5,775 bases of DNA from Candidatus Firestoneibacteriota bacterium. GTDB taxonomy: Bacteria > JACRDZ01. The stretch is taken from positions 1 through 5,775 of the forward strand of contig JACRDZ010000148.1 in assembly GCA_016212735.1 (NCBI GenBank), written 5' to 3'. Positions 1 through 5,349 of the stretch are shown piece after piece; the first letter of the stretch is position 1, and each line of letters starts with the position of its first letter. The translations under genes were made by a program, and so were the position numbers. Below the pieces are notes generated by a model. That model was not told the DNA's origin and did not search any database. It was given only the letters and a program-made list of their open reading frames with translations.

Positions 1-83
1 CAAATGAGATAAAGAAATATCTCAATTATGGCTGCACGAAAGTGATTGAGACAGACATAGAAGATTGCTTTGGAACAATGCCA
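1..83 (+). pseudogene. Group II intron-type reverse transcriptase, internal fragment
   Basis: Reading from base 3 on the plus strand gives NEIKKYLNYGCTKVIETD followed by IEDCFGTMP. This matches the start of the RT palm in group II intron-encoded proteins: a helix, then a strand with V-I-x-x-D-I and C-F-G-x-I/M-P, where family members usually continue with H and a helix. The first D (bases 54-56) would be the first of the metal-binding aspartates. After the proline codon at 81-83 the frame continues without RT-like sequence, so homology stops there. The N-terminal part would lie left of the window; the YADD box, maturase domain and intron RNA are absent. Codon use is richer in C- and G-ending codons than in the gene that follows on the other strand. 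The family call rests on about 27 residues, so it is moderately secure. The fragment cannot be active as it stands. Confidence 0.6.
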
Positions 84-1067
84 ATCAATATTAATTTCTT
101 TATCTATTATTTTATTCTCTCCTATTTCCAATGCATCAAATCTAATAAAATCATCAGTAATTTTTACTGCATTATTTTGATTATACAAACTTAATTCTAT
201 TTTCCCTTCTCCACACTTTACTTTCCCTTTATTTTCTATCTTAAATTTTACAATATTCGTTTCTTTCCAGATAGAAGGAAATATCGGTGTTATTTCAAGA
301 TATGTACCATAATATTCAAGTACTTTTGACTGTCCATATCCAATTCTATCTCCTTTTTCATTAAATACATTCGCTTCTATATAATATTTCCCTTTTAACC
401 ATGTGCTGTCTAAATAAAATTGCTGTTCTATCCTCCTTATCTCAGAACCTTCTATTTTATCTATTATATAATTATTTTCCCAATATTCCGCATTTAATTC
501 ATTCTTGAGTTTTATCTCTATTTTATTCGATGTTTGTGGTATAGGTAATGGATTGCTTATATTTATGCTTACATTTACCTCTTCCCCTGGTTGATATATT
601 TCTTTATATAACTCCAATCCTATGTCTAACTTTGGAGCATAAACAATAATTCCTCTATATGCAAATGCTTTTTCAACATGTACATCCAATGTATCTGTCA
701 TTTGAAGTGGGCCCATATTAACTTCAATTCTTTTTTCTCCTTTTGCAGGGATTTCTACTCCCCCTATATTAGTAACTGCATTTGTACGATGCCACCTAAA
801 ATAACAAATTTCTTTCCTGTCTTCATCACTTAAATTCCGAATAATGACTGTAAAGATACCTGTCTCTCCTGCTAAATATTCTTCCTTATCTGACTGAACT
901 GATAGAGTTATTTTTGGTGTCTCATAATCAAGAGCCAGTTTCTTCCTTACTGCAAAACTTCGTGCCCAATCATCAGTAACAAGTGTAGAATCCTGTACAA
1001 TCAAAGAATATCCCGCACCCCACACTCCCAATTGTGCTGTCGAATCCAATGTTATATTTATACTCTC
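84..1067 (-). CDS. C-terminal Ig-rich part of the large secreted gene, truncated
   Basis: Directly after the TAG the same frame stays open for the whole remaining 1,067 bases of the window. It begins ESINITLDSTAQLGVWGAGY, completing the Ig domain that precedes the stop. It then shows strand-rich repeats typical of CARDB- or alpha-2-macroglobulin MG2-like modules: PKITLSVQSDKEEYLAGE, YKEIYQPGEEVNVSINISNP, WLKGKYYIEANVFNEKGDR and WKETNIVKFKIENKGK. Believable protein ends near KIIDKEINID (bases about 90-120). Beyond this, codon choice changes and the other strand encodes RT, so the original C-terminus is lost. There is no start codon with a ribosome binding site after the TAG and no signal peptide, so it is most likely untranslated unless the stop is read through. 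Role inferred: extracellular adhesion or spacing modules. Confidence 0.65.
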
Positions 1068-1070
1068 CTA
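1068..1070 (-). other. In-frame amber stop inside an Ig-like domain
   Basis: The minus-strand codons are gag aca TAG gag agt, with protein-like sequence in the same frame on both sides (FPLTIAPKEET, stop, ESINITLDSTAQ). One base substitution from AAG, GAG or CAG would restore the frame. Confidence 0.8.
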
Positions 1071-2336
1071 TGTCTCTTCTTTTGGTGCTATTGTTAATGG
1101 AAATATCCCATTTTCCATACTGACACTGTTCACTGACACTGACACTGATTTTCTATCAGGCGTATTTACCCACACTCTTGCATAGTATGTTGTATCAAGG
1201 CTGGTATTCTTTATTGTTATCGGCCCAAGTGTAATCTGCTTCGGTTCATATATTTGTATCTGTGTTGTGTCTGCCTGTACAGACGCAAAATTTTGCGTCT
1301 CTACTTCTGCCTTCTGTATTATTACATCCGCCATCATATCCGGATTCATCATCCAATTTATTGTATCCCTGATAATTTTATTATCATCTCCTAATTGTCC
1401 ATGTGAATTTCCATAATCACTGTAGGCATTTGTTACTACTACATATCCGCCATTATGTGATATTGAAGTTGTATCTATGTTATATATAATATATCCAGGC
1501 ATCCAGTTCTTATTTCTGATAAAGACCTGTTTGCTCATCTTCGGCCAATCCTGAATATACCCATCAATTGCAATTGTTAATTCTGTTTTATCCATCCCTG
1601 CAACTACAGGATGATACTCTCCTATATGCACACTTCTATCCCAGCAGCTTTCATCTTGAATATACCCCGCACAATTTATCCCATCTCCTTCCGGAACAGA
1701 CAAAATTTTATAATTCTCTCCAAACGGCTGAGTAAAACATATTATATTTCCCCCTGCTTTTACATACTCTTTCAATATATCTTTTAATTGATAATTCTCT
1801 TCTATTCCATATAATCCTCCTGTGGGAATTATCAATATTTTTATATCTTCTAATTCTTTGTATCCTGCGTTTACTTCTAATATCCCTACTTCTAACTTCA
1901 GTTTCTCTGTCATAAATTTTATCGCTTCTTCGGCAAATCCATTATTCAGTATTTTAATTTTACTCCTCTCTGTTACTTGCTCCCAACTACTCCCTGTTGC
2001 CTGATTCCCTGCAATCGCTTCTGTTTCATCAACTATCAAATTCCCTGGCGAAGGTGCAGGAACAGTTATGTATATACTATGATTTGTATCCGGTCCGGGT
2101 TCATATTTTACTGTACCAGGATTAATATCTATTGTATTTCCAAACAAATCATAACCCTGTATCCTAAAATTATACTTCCCTGATATCTTTGGCCATTTTT
2201 CTATTCCCTGCAGGTTTCCAAAGGCATTATATATATTTTTATAATATTTTATATATCCCTCCCAATTATTTGTCTCTTTTTCTAATATTCCACCATCTAA
2301 GGGATTCGTATTCTTATTACCAGTATCTGTCCAAGC
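1068..2336 (-). CDS. Middle part of the large secreted gene: Ig-like stretch and GATase1-like domain
   Basis: This frame is open from 2336 (AWTDTGNKNTNPLDGG...) to a TAG at 1068-1070, 422 codons. A TTG at 2147 (LFGNTIDINPG) is its only start-like codon near the beginning. It lacks a ribosome binding site and lies inside an Ig-like strand pattern (YNFRIQGYDLFGNTID), so I extend the frame to the shift point. About 1344-1961 encodes a class I glutamine amidotransferase-like Rossmann fold: DIKILIIPTGG, a helix, EYVKAGGNIICFTQPFG, later GGYVVVTNAYSDYG and IIRDTINWMMNPD. No clear Cys-His-Glu triad is visible, so a binding or structural role, as in ThuA- or DUF4350-like domains, is as likely as catalysis. 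An Ig-like domain follows and is cut mid-fold by the TAG. This piece has no signal peptide and is probably not made separately. Confidence 0.65.
   Translation of the reverse strand, partial: AWTDTGNKNTNPLDGGILEKETNNWEGYIKYYKNIYNAFGNLQGIEKWPKISGKYNFRIQGYDLFGNTIDINPGTVKYEPGPDTNHSIYITVPAPSPGNLIVDETEAIAGNQATGSSWEQVTERSKIKILNNGFAEEAIKFMTEKLKLEVGILEVNAGYKELEDIKILIIPTGGLYGIEENYQLKDILKEYVKAGGNIICFTQPFGENYKILSVPEGDGINCAGYIQDESCWDRSVHIGEYHPVVAGMDKTELTIAIDGYIQDWPKMSKQVFIRNKNWMPGYIIYNIDTTSISHNGGYVVVTNAYSDYGNSHGQLGDDNKIIRDTINWMMNPDMMADVIIQKAEVETQNFASVQADTTQIQIYEPKQITLGPITIKNTSLDTTYYARVWVNTPDRKSVSVSVNSVSMENGIFPLTIAPKEET
1131..1148. repeat. Three tandem copies of CACTGA
   Basis: Plus-strand bases 1131-1148 are three exact copies of cactga. 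On the coding strand they encode Ser-Val three times within KSVSVSVNSVS. The unit is two codons, so copy-number change would keep the frame. It may be chance. Confidence 0.7.
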
Positions 2337-3876
2337 TTACGTCCACACCTCCCATATTATCACTAAATCTTAGATTCACCCGGGCAGCTATATCTCTAAT
2401 TATCTTCCTTTTGTTCTCTTCAGGTATTATTGTTAGTTCACGTTTCCAGATCCCATTTAAATATTGAGGTTCTCCCCATTCACCACGATATATAGGATTA
2501 TCTGTATCCCAATAATATCCCGTCTTCCCCAATCTCATTTGCACTACATCAATTTTCTCTAAATATGGCACACTAATAATAAATTCATCTGAAGCAGCAG
2601 GACTTTCATTAAAATCCTTATCCTGTACTAAAACATATAAAGTATGTTCCCCGTCTGTTGGAAATTTACCATTTCTTAACTTCCCATCCCATGTGAAACT
2701 ATATTCCCCTTTCCATGGCAGATCATTACTTTCCGTTGATGGCTGTAATTCAAAATCTATATCTATTTTTACAAGCTTGTCTGAAAAATAGTCGGGTGAC
2801 GGTGGTACACCCATCTGTGGAGGAATTACGAATGGCTCATCTATGGTTATATATATATTTACTTTTTGTGTCCTGTTCTCTAATATTTTAAAACTAATTT
2901 TGTTGCCAACCACAAGATCAATTTTTGGTACTCCTGCTGATGCAGAAGCAATCTTTAAATCTTTTACCAGTGGTGGAAGTGATTTTGATACTGCCATTAG
3001 CATGCCTGCTGTGAATGATACTGCTTCGTTTAGCTGATCAGGTATTATATCCGCACTTTTTTTATCTAAATCCATATAAATGTATATATCCGTATAACCT
3101 CCGAATAATAGAGCTGGTCCGCCGTATCTGCCCCAACCCTTTAATGCATCATCCTTTGCCTTCTCTGGATCAGGAAAGAACGATTGTCCCGAGTATTTCC
3201 ATGTTGAATTCGTATTCTCAATCCAGAATTGTAATCCTCTGTATTCCTCAAAAAAACCATTTGATGGATATTTCCAATAGGGAAGCTGGGATTGGGTATA
3301 ACGGATGGGGCTTACTCTTGGTCTTTTATCATTAAAATAGTAATAAGTTGGATCTATATCAATATTATACACCATTCCTCCACTTGGTCTTTGTATCCAT
3401 GCTTCGTTTTCAAATTTATCTGTAATCCCATGACTTACATTTGCTGCATGTGGCGGAACACATTGATCTTCTACAAGATGACACATTAATCCTATATAAT
3501 AATATGCGGATTTGTCACCTAAAAAATTAAACTTTGTGTATTTTTCTGTAACGCCATACCACCATTTTGGAAATGGTCCGCCATTAAATTTTATTGCATC
3601 TGGATTTCCAACATAAAATATTTCAGGATCACTATATTTACCGTGTGCTCCTGCATCGTTGGTAAGCCCTGAACTCCAGTTTATTATGTCATCTTTAAAA
3701 TATTTTTTAATATCAGGATATTCGGCATCTGATAAAAGTGATATTGCTTTCTCAGTAATTGCATAATGCGTACTTAGCCCTATTTCTGCAATCTCTGATC
3801 TCCATGCATAAAGTGAATATGTAAAGAATATTATAATTAAAATATTAATTATGATTATTTTTAATATCTGTTTCAT
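2317..3876 (-). CDS. Secreted zinc-dependent phospholipase C/S1-P1 nuclease-like protein, N-terminal part
   Basis: The 519-residue frame begins with ATG at 3876. Residues 1-24 form a signal peptide (K at 3 and 6, an Ile-rich core, SLYA), and cleavage after A24 would leave Trp25 at the mature N-terminus. This recalls Bacillus cereus phospholipase C, whose N-terminal Trp binds zinc. Further ligand candidates are H37 (STHYAIT), D74 (TNDAG), H133 and D137 (CHLVED), H143 (PPHAAN) and E156 (DKFEN). The usual HFYDP histidine is replaced by KWWYG (104-108), and the histidine four before E156 is T152; H78 or H149 might substitute. The helical domain ends near 310. A FlgD-like Ig domain (about 320-437, with FTWDGKLRNGKFPTDGEHTL) and the start of another beta domain follow. 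Only the last six residues (SLDRYW) are frameshift artefact. Whether the substrate is phospholipid, nucleic acid or something else cannot be read from the sequence. Confidence 0.8.
   Translation of the reverse strand: MKQILKIIIINILIIIFFTYSLYAWRSEIAEIGLSTHYAITEKAISLLSDAEYPDIKKYFKDDIINWSSGLTNDAGAHGKYSDPEIFYVGNPDAIKFNGGPFPKWWYGVTEKYTKFNFLGDKSAYYYIGLMCHLVEDQCVPPHAANVSHGITDKFENEAWIQRPSGGMVYNIDIDPTYYYFNDKRPRVSPIRYTQSQLPYWKYPSNGFFEEYRGLQFWIENTNSTWKYSGQSFFPDPEKAKDDALKGWGRYGGPALLFGGYTDIYIYMDLDKKSADIIPDQLNEAVSFTAGMLMAVSKSLPPLVKDLKIASASAGVPKIDLVVGNKISFKILENRTQKVNIYITIDEPFVIPPQMGVPPSPDYFSDKLVKIDIDFELQPSTESNDLPWKGEYSFTWDGKLRNGKFPTDGEHTLYVLVQDKDFNESPAASDEFIISVPYLEKIDVVQMRLGKTGYYWDTDNPIYRGEWGEPQYLNGIWKRELTIIPEENKRKIIRDIAARVNLRFSDNMGGVDVSLDRYW
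2329..2342 (-). other. Frameshift joining N-terminal and middle parts
   Basis: On the minus strand the N-terminal frame reads GGVDV (ending at 2338) and then SLDRYW-stop. Skipping the single base at 2337 gives AWTDTGNKNTNPLDGG and opens into the 422-codon middle frame. One extra base, or two missing, explains it. There is no long homopolymer or classical slippery heptamer here; the local sequence is gtaagcttgg. The position is good to a few bases. Confidence 0.75.
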
Positions 3877-4135
3877 TTTTTTCTTTCCTCATACATTTTT
3901 TTCTCATATTCATCTAATCGTTTCATTTCTTCAATATCATCAGGATTAACGAAATCATATGTTTTCCCTGTTATATTTTTTAATGCAGCCCAAGCACTTC
4001 CCCTAACATTTCCATCCCCATCACTTCTCATTGCCTCTTCCAGATATGGCACTGCTTCGACTGCTTTGTGTTCTCCTAAGAGTCGTGATGCATCCATTCT
4101 TAAAGGAAAAGCACGACTCTTTCTCAAAATATTAA
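3873..4135 (-). pseudogene. HEAT-repeat protein, 3' end only, 5' end lost at the IS
   Basis: The frame ends with TGA at 3873-3875. It runs open back through 4135 into the IS terminal repeat, where the upstream stop (TAA at 4152-4154) lies inside the IS. The protein reads LRMDASRLLGEHKAVEAVPY, LEEAMRSDGDGNVRGSAW and AALKNITGKTYDF, then a charged tail ending EYEKKMYEERKK. This is about one and a half HEAT/PBS-lyase-type repeats (helix, short linker, G/D turn, N/V-R-x-x-A-x-x-A-L helix). HEAT proteins usually carry several repeats, so N-terminal ones are presumably missing. The possible starts, TTG at 4127 and ATG at 4097, have no ribosome binding site. The stop overlaps the ATG of the PLC-like gene as ATGA, showing translational coupling and a shared operon; HEAT arrays usually mediate protein contacts, perhaps with that product. 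Confidence 0.65.
3886..3890 (-). promoter_or_regulatory. Ribosome binding site of the PLC-like gene
   Basis: On the minus strand gagga lies about nine bases before the ATG at 3876, within the last codons of the HEAT gene. With the ATGA overlap it supports 3876 as the true start. Confidence 0.6.
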
Positions 4136-4153
4136 CTTGAGTTTGGCAAATTT
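4135..4153 (+). repeat. IS terminal inverted repeat, left
   Basis: The sequence acttgagtttggcaaattt is the exact reverse complement of bases 5331-5349. The match fails at the next base on either side. The transposase stop codon overlaps its inner edge. Confidence 0.9.
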
Positions 4154-4181
4154 ATACCGTAATTTTTAACATATTTGGCAA
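4151..4181 (-). promoter_or_regulatory. Weak outward promoter-like pair at the IS left end
   Basis: Minus-strand TTGCCA (4176-4181) and TATAAA (4151-4156) are 19 bases apart, pointing out of the IS towards the HEAT remnant and the PLC-like gene. The spacing is long, and the motif lies in AT-rich coding sequence, so this may be chance. Confidence 0.2.
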
Positions 4182-5261
4182 AATCATTAATGAATCATTA
4201 GAAAAAGAATTACGAAAATGAAAAATCTTTTGCCTGAAACTTTTATGTTTTCCATTGTCGGACAAAACAATAATGTTGTAAGCAATCGCAATCAGTGTCC
4301 AGTGTTTTTGAACACTGTGGCGAGAGCGCACAAATATTTCTCTGAAACCAAGATGCTGTTTAATATCTTTATGGAAAAATTCAATCATAAAACGCTTACT
4401 GTAAAGCTTTACCATTTTTCTTATGCTAAGTTTAAGGTTGTTGCTAATATAAAAAGTCGTCTTATTTTTATACTTACAAATAAAAAGAAGTACATCTCCG
4501 ACTTTTGGCAAATAAACAATTTGTTTTGCTACTTTAAAACATTTCTTCCTGGAAAGACGGACAATTTCATATTTTGTTCGTCCCTTTGCCAGGTGACGAA
4601 CCCGTGTCTTTCTTCCAGCAACGATTATTTTTCTGTTTCTCTTTATAGCTGCAACAAATATCCATTTTGCTTCAATAATTTTTCCCAAAATAGGAACGCA
4701 TGTATACCATGCATCCATAAGTACTATCAAAGGTTTAGAAATATATTTTTTTGTTTCATCAATAATCTCAGATGCGAGATGCACTTTACTCTTAAAATTA
4801 TCAGGGCAACTTTTTTTAGAATAATATCCTTTTATAGCCCATGCAAATTGCTGTGTACTTGTTTTGATTATTGCTGTTACTGCACACAAACCTTTTACAA
4901 AACCATCGGCTCCATGATGAACGCCTATGCCCTCTATTTTTTCACCTTTTCGAGGACACGGAGTATCATCAATAGCCATAATAATTTCTCCGTCTTCTAT
5001 CGACTTTGCAATCAACTCCTGATTTGTTTTTTCAAGTTCATCGGTTTTCTTAACCGAATTTTTTATAAAATGGTGCAGACCATCTTTCCTGCCACCAGAA
5101 TATTTATTCGCTATTTCACTAATGGATCGAAATTTAATAAGACAAATAAGACCTATAATATAAACCAAAAAGTGTTTTCTTTGCGGCTTTGTTAAAATAT
5201 TCAAGAAACAAGCCGTGTATACCGATACTTTCTTTGGAACTTTGTTCCACATAGCTTCCAT
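4152..5261 (-). CDS. IS4/IS701-type DDE transposase
   Basis: The 369-residue protein has the DDE (RNase H-like) transposase layout that cuts and joins the element's ends. The first acidic motif is MAIDDTPCPRKG (D98/D99). The second is LIVLMDAWYT (D183) at the end of a hydrophobic strand. The third is the IS4-superfamily Y-x2-R-x3-E-x6-K signature, YSKRFMIEFFHKDIK, with Y287, R290, E294 and K301. IDDT and single-frame organisation favour IS701-like over classical IS4, but I cannot settle the family. No frameshift or internal stop is seen, so it looks intact. The ATG at 5261 is only one base from an excellent aagggagg. The fourth codon, ATG at 5252, is ten bases away and is the more plausible start (366 residues). 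Start and ribosome binding site lie in a strong hairpin. Confidence 0.9.
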   Translation of the reverse strand: MEAMWNKVPKKVSVYTACFLNILTKPQRKHFLVYIIGLICLIKFRSISEIANKYSGGRKDGLHHFIKNSVKKTDELEKTNQELIAKSIEDGEIIMAIDDTPCPRKGEKIEGIGVHHGADGFVKGLCAVTAIIKTSTQQFAWAIKGYYSKKSCPDNFKSKVHLASEIIDETKKYISKPLIVLMDAWYTCVPILGKIIEAKWIFVAAIKRNRKIIVAGRKTRVRHLAKGRTKYEIVRLSRKKCFKVAKQIVYLPKVGDVLLFICKYKNKTTFYISNNLKLSIRKMVKLYSKRFMIEFFHKDIKQHLGFREIFVRSRHSVQKHWTLIAIAYNIIVLSDNGKHKSFRQKIFHFRNSFSNDSLMILPNMLKITV

Positions 5262-5307
5262 GCCTCCCTTTATATTGGATTATAAAGGAAATATCGGCAT
5301 GGAAGCT
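5253..5307 (-). promoter_or_regulatory. Hairpin sequestering the transposase start
   Basis: Bases 5253-5264 (agcttccatgcc) and 5296-5307 (ggcatggaagct) are a perfect 12-base inverted repeat. Inside, cctttata (5267-5274) pairs with tataaagg (5281-5288) around a six-base loop. In a minus-strand transcript the 3' arm carries the ribosome binding site and both candidate ATG codons or their edge. Transcripts entering from outside the IS would fold and hide the start, as known for IS10 and IS50. A transcript starting inside the stem would lack the 5' arm and be translatable. Confidence 0.65.
5279..5284 (-). promoter_or_regulatory. Possible transposase promoter -10 (TATAAT)
   Basis: The minus strand reads TATAAT here, on the loop side of the hairpin. 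Start of transcription would fall near 5271-5273, just before the ribosome binding site and after the 5' hairpin arm. No good -35 is seen at 16-18 bases upstream, so the promoter is tentative. Confidence 0.35.
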
Positions 5308-5330
5308 TTTGTTTTTATATCTATTTTTTA

Positions 5331-5349
5331 AAATTTGCCAAACTCAAGT
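5331..5349 (-). repeat. IS terminal inverted repeat, right
   Basis: The sequence aaatttgccaaactcaagt is the exact reverse complement of bases 4135-4153, a 19-base perfect match with no mismatches. Confidence 0.9.

Larger units (their letters stand above)
84..3876 (-). pseudogene. Large secreted PLC-like multidomain gene, broken by frameshift and amber stop
   Basis: Three consecutive open stretches on the minus strand read as one protein of about 1,260 residues. The first ends by frameshift at about 2337. The second starts open at 2336 with no credible start codon. The third follows the second in the same frame across a lone TAG at 1068-1070. Domains in order: signal peptide, phospholipase C/S1-P1 nuclease-like helical domain, FlgD-like Ig domain, another beta-rich domain spanning the frameshift, an amidotransferase-like Rossmann domain, then several Ig-like or CARDB/MG2-like domains. 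The last ones are cut where the RT scrap begins, so the true C-terminus is missing. The product would be exported, and the Ig array suggests a cell-surface or extracellular role. No stop other than the TAG, and no second shift, was found in the C-terminal 984 bases. I infer a pseudogene; sequencing error at the shift and stop readthrough remain possible. Confidence 0.75.
4136..5348 (-). mobile_element. Complete insertion sequence, IS4/IS701-type
   Basis: About 1.2 kb lies between perfect terminal inverted repeats and encodes one DDE transposase on the minus strand. The transposase stop codon overlaps the left repeat and its start is about 90 bases inside the right repeat, a typical compact IS layout. 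The outermost bases could be 4135/5349 or 4136/5348. With ends at 4136 and 5348 the flanks share only TAA (4133-4135 and 5349-5351). IS701-type elements usually leave four-base duplications and IS4 types longer ones, so a proper target duplication is not evident. Family assignment rests on transposase motifs; no named element is recognised. Confidence 0.85.

Noticed and set aside
1..83. A retron or diversity-generating retroelement
   Set aside because: Only a short RT palm fragment is present and its motif fits group II intron proteins. No template/variable repeat pair or msr/msd-like structure is visible next to it.
2145..2147. TTG at 2147 as a true start of a separate 359-residue gene
   Set aside because: There is no ribosome binding site. 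The frame is open and protein-like for 63 codons upstream, in a domain continuous with the N-terminal piece.
1822..3489. Six short plus-strand frames of 60-106 codons (1822-2004, 1977-2183, 2189-2467, 2843-3037, 3015-3335, 3292-3489)
   Set aside because: All lie antisense to the large minus-strand gene and show no domains; hydrophobic runs reflect the AT-rich opposite strand.
4218..5195. A 325-codon plus-strand open frame opposite the transposase
   Set aside because: It is rich in Cys, Phe and Asn without any domain pattern, and lies wholly antisense to a transposase with clear DDE and YREK motifs. It is a shadow frame.
4136..5348. Intact simple transposition with a 4-base YTAR-type target duplication
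   Set aside because: Flanks are ttaa on the left and taat on the right with ends at 4136/5348, and shifting the ends by one base does not improve the match beyond TAA.
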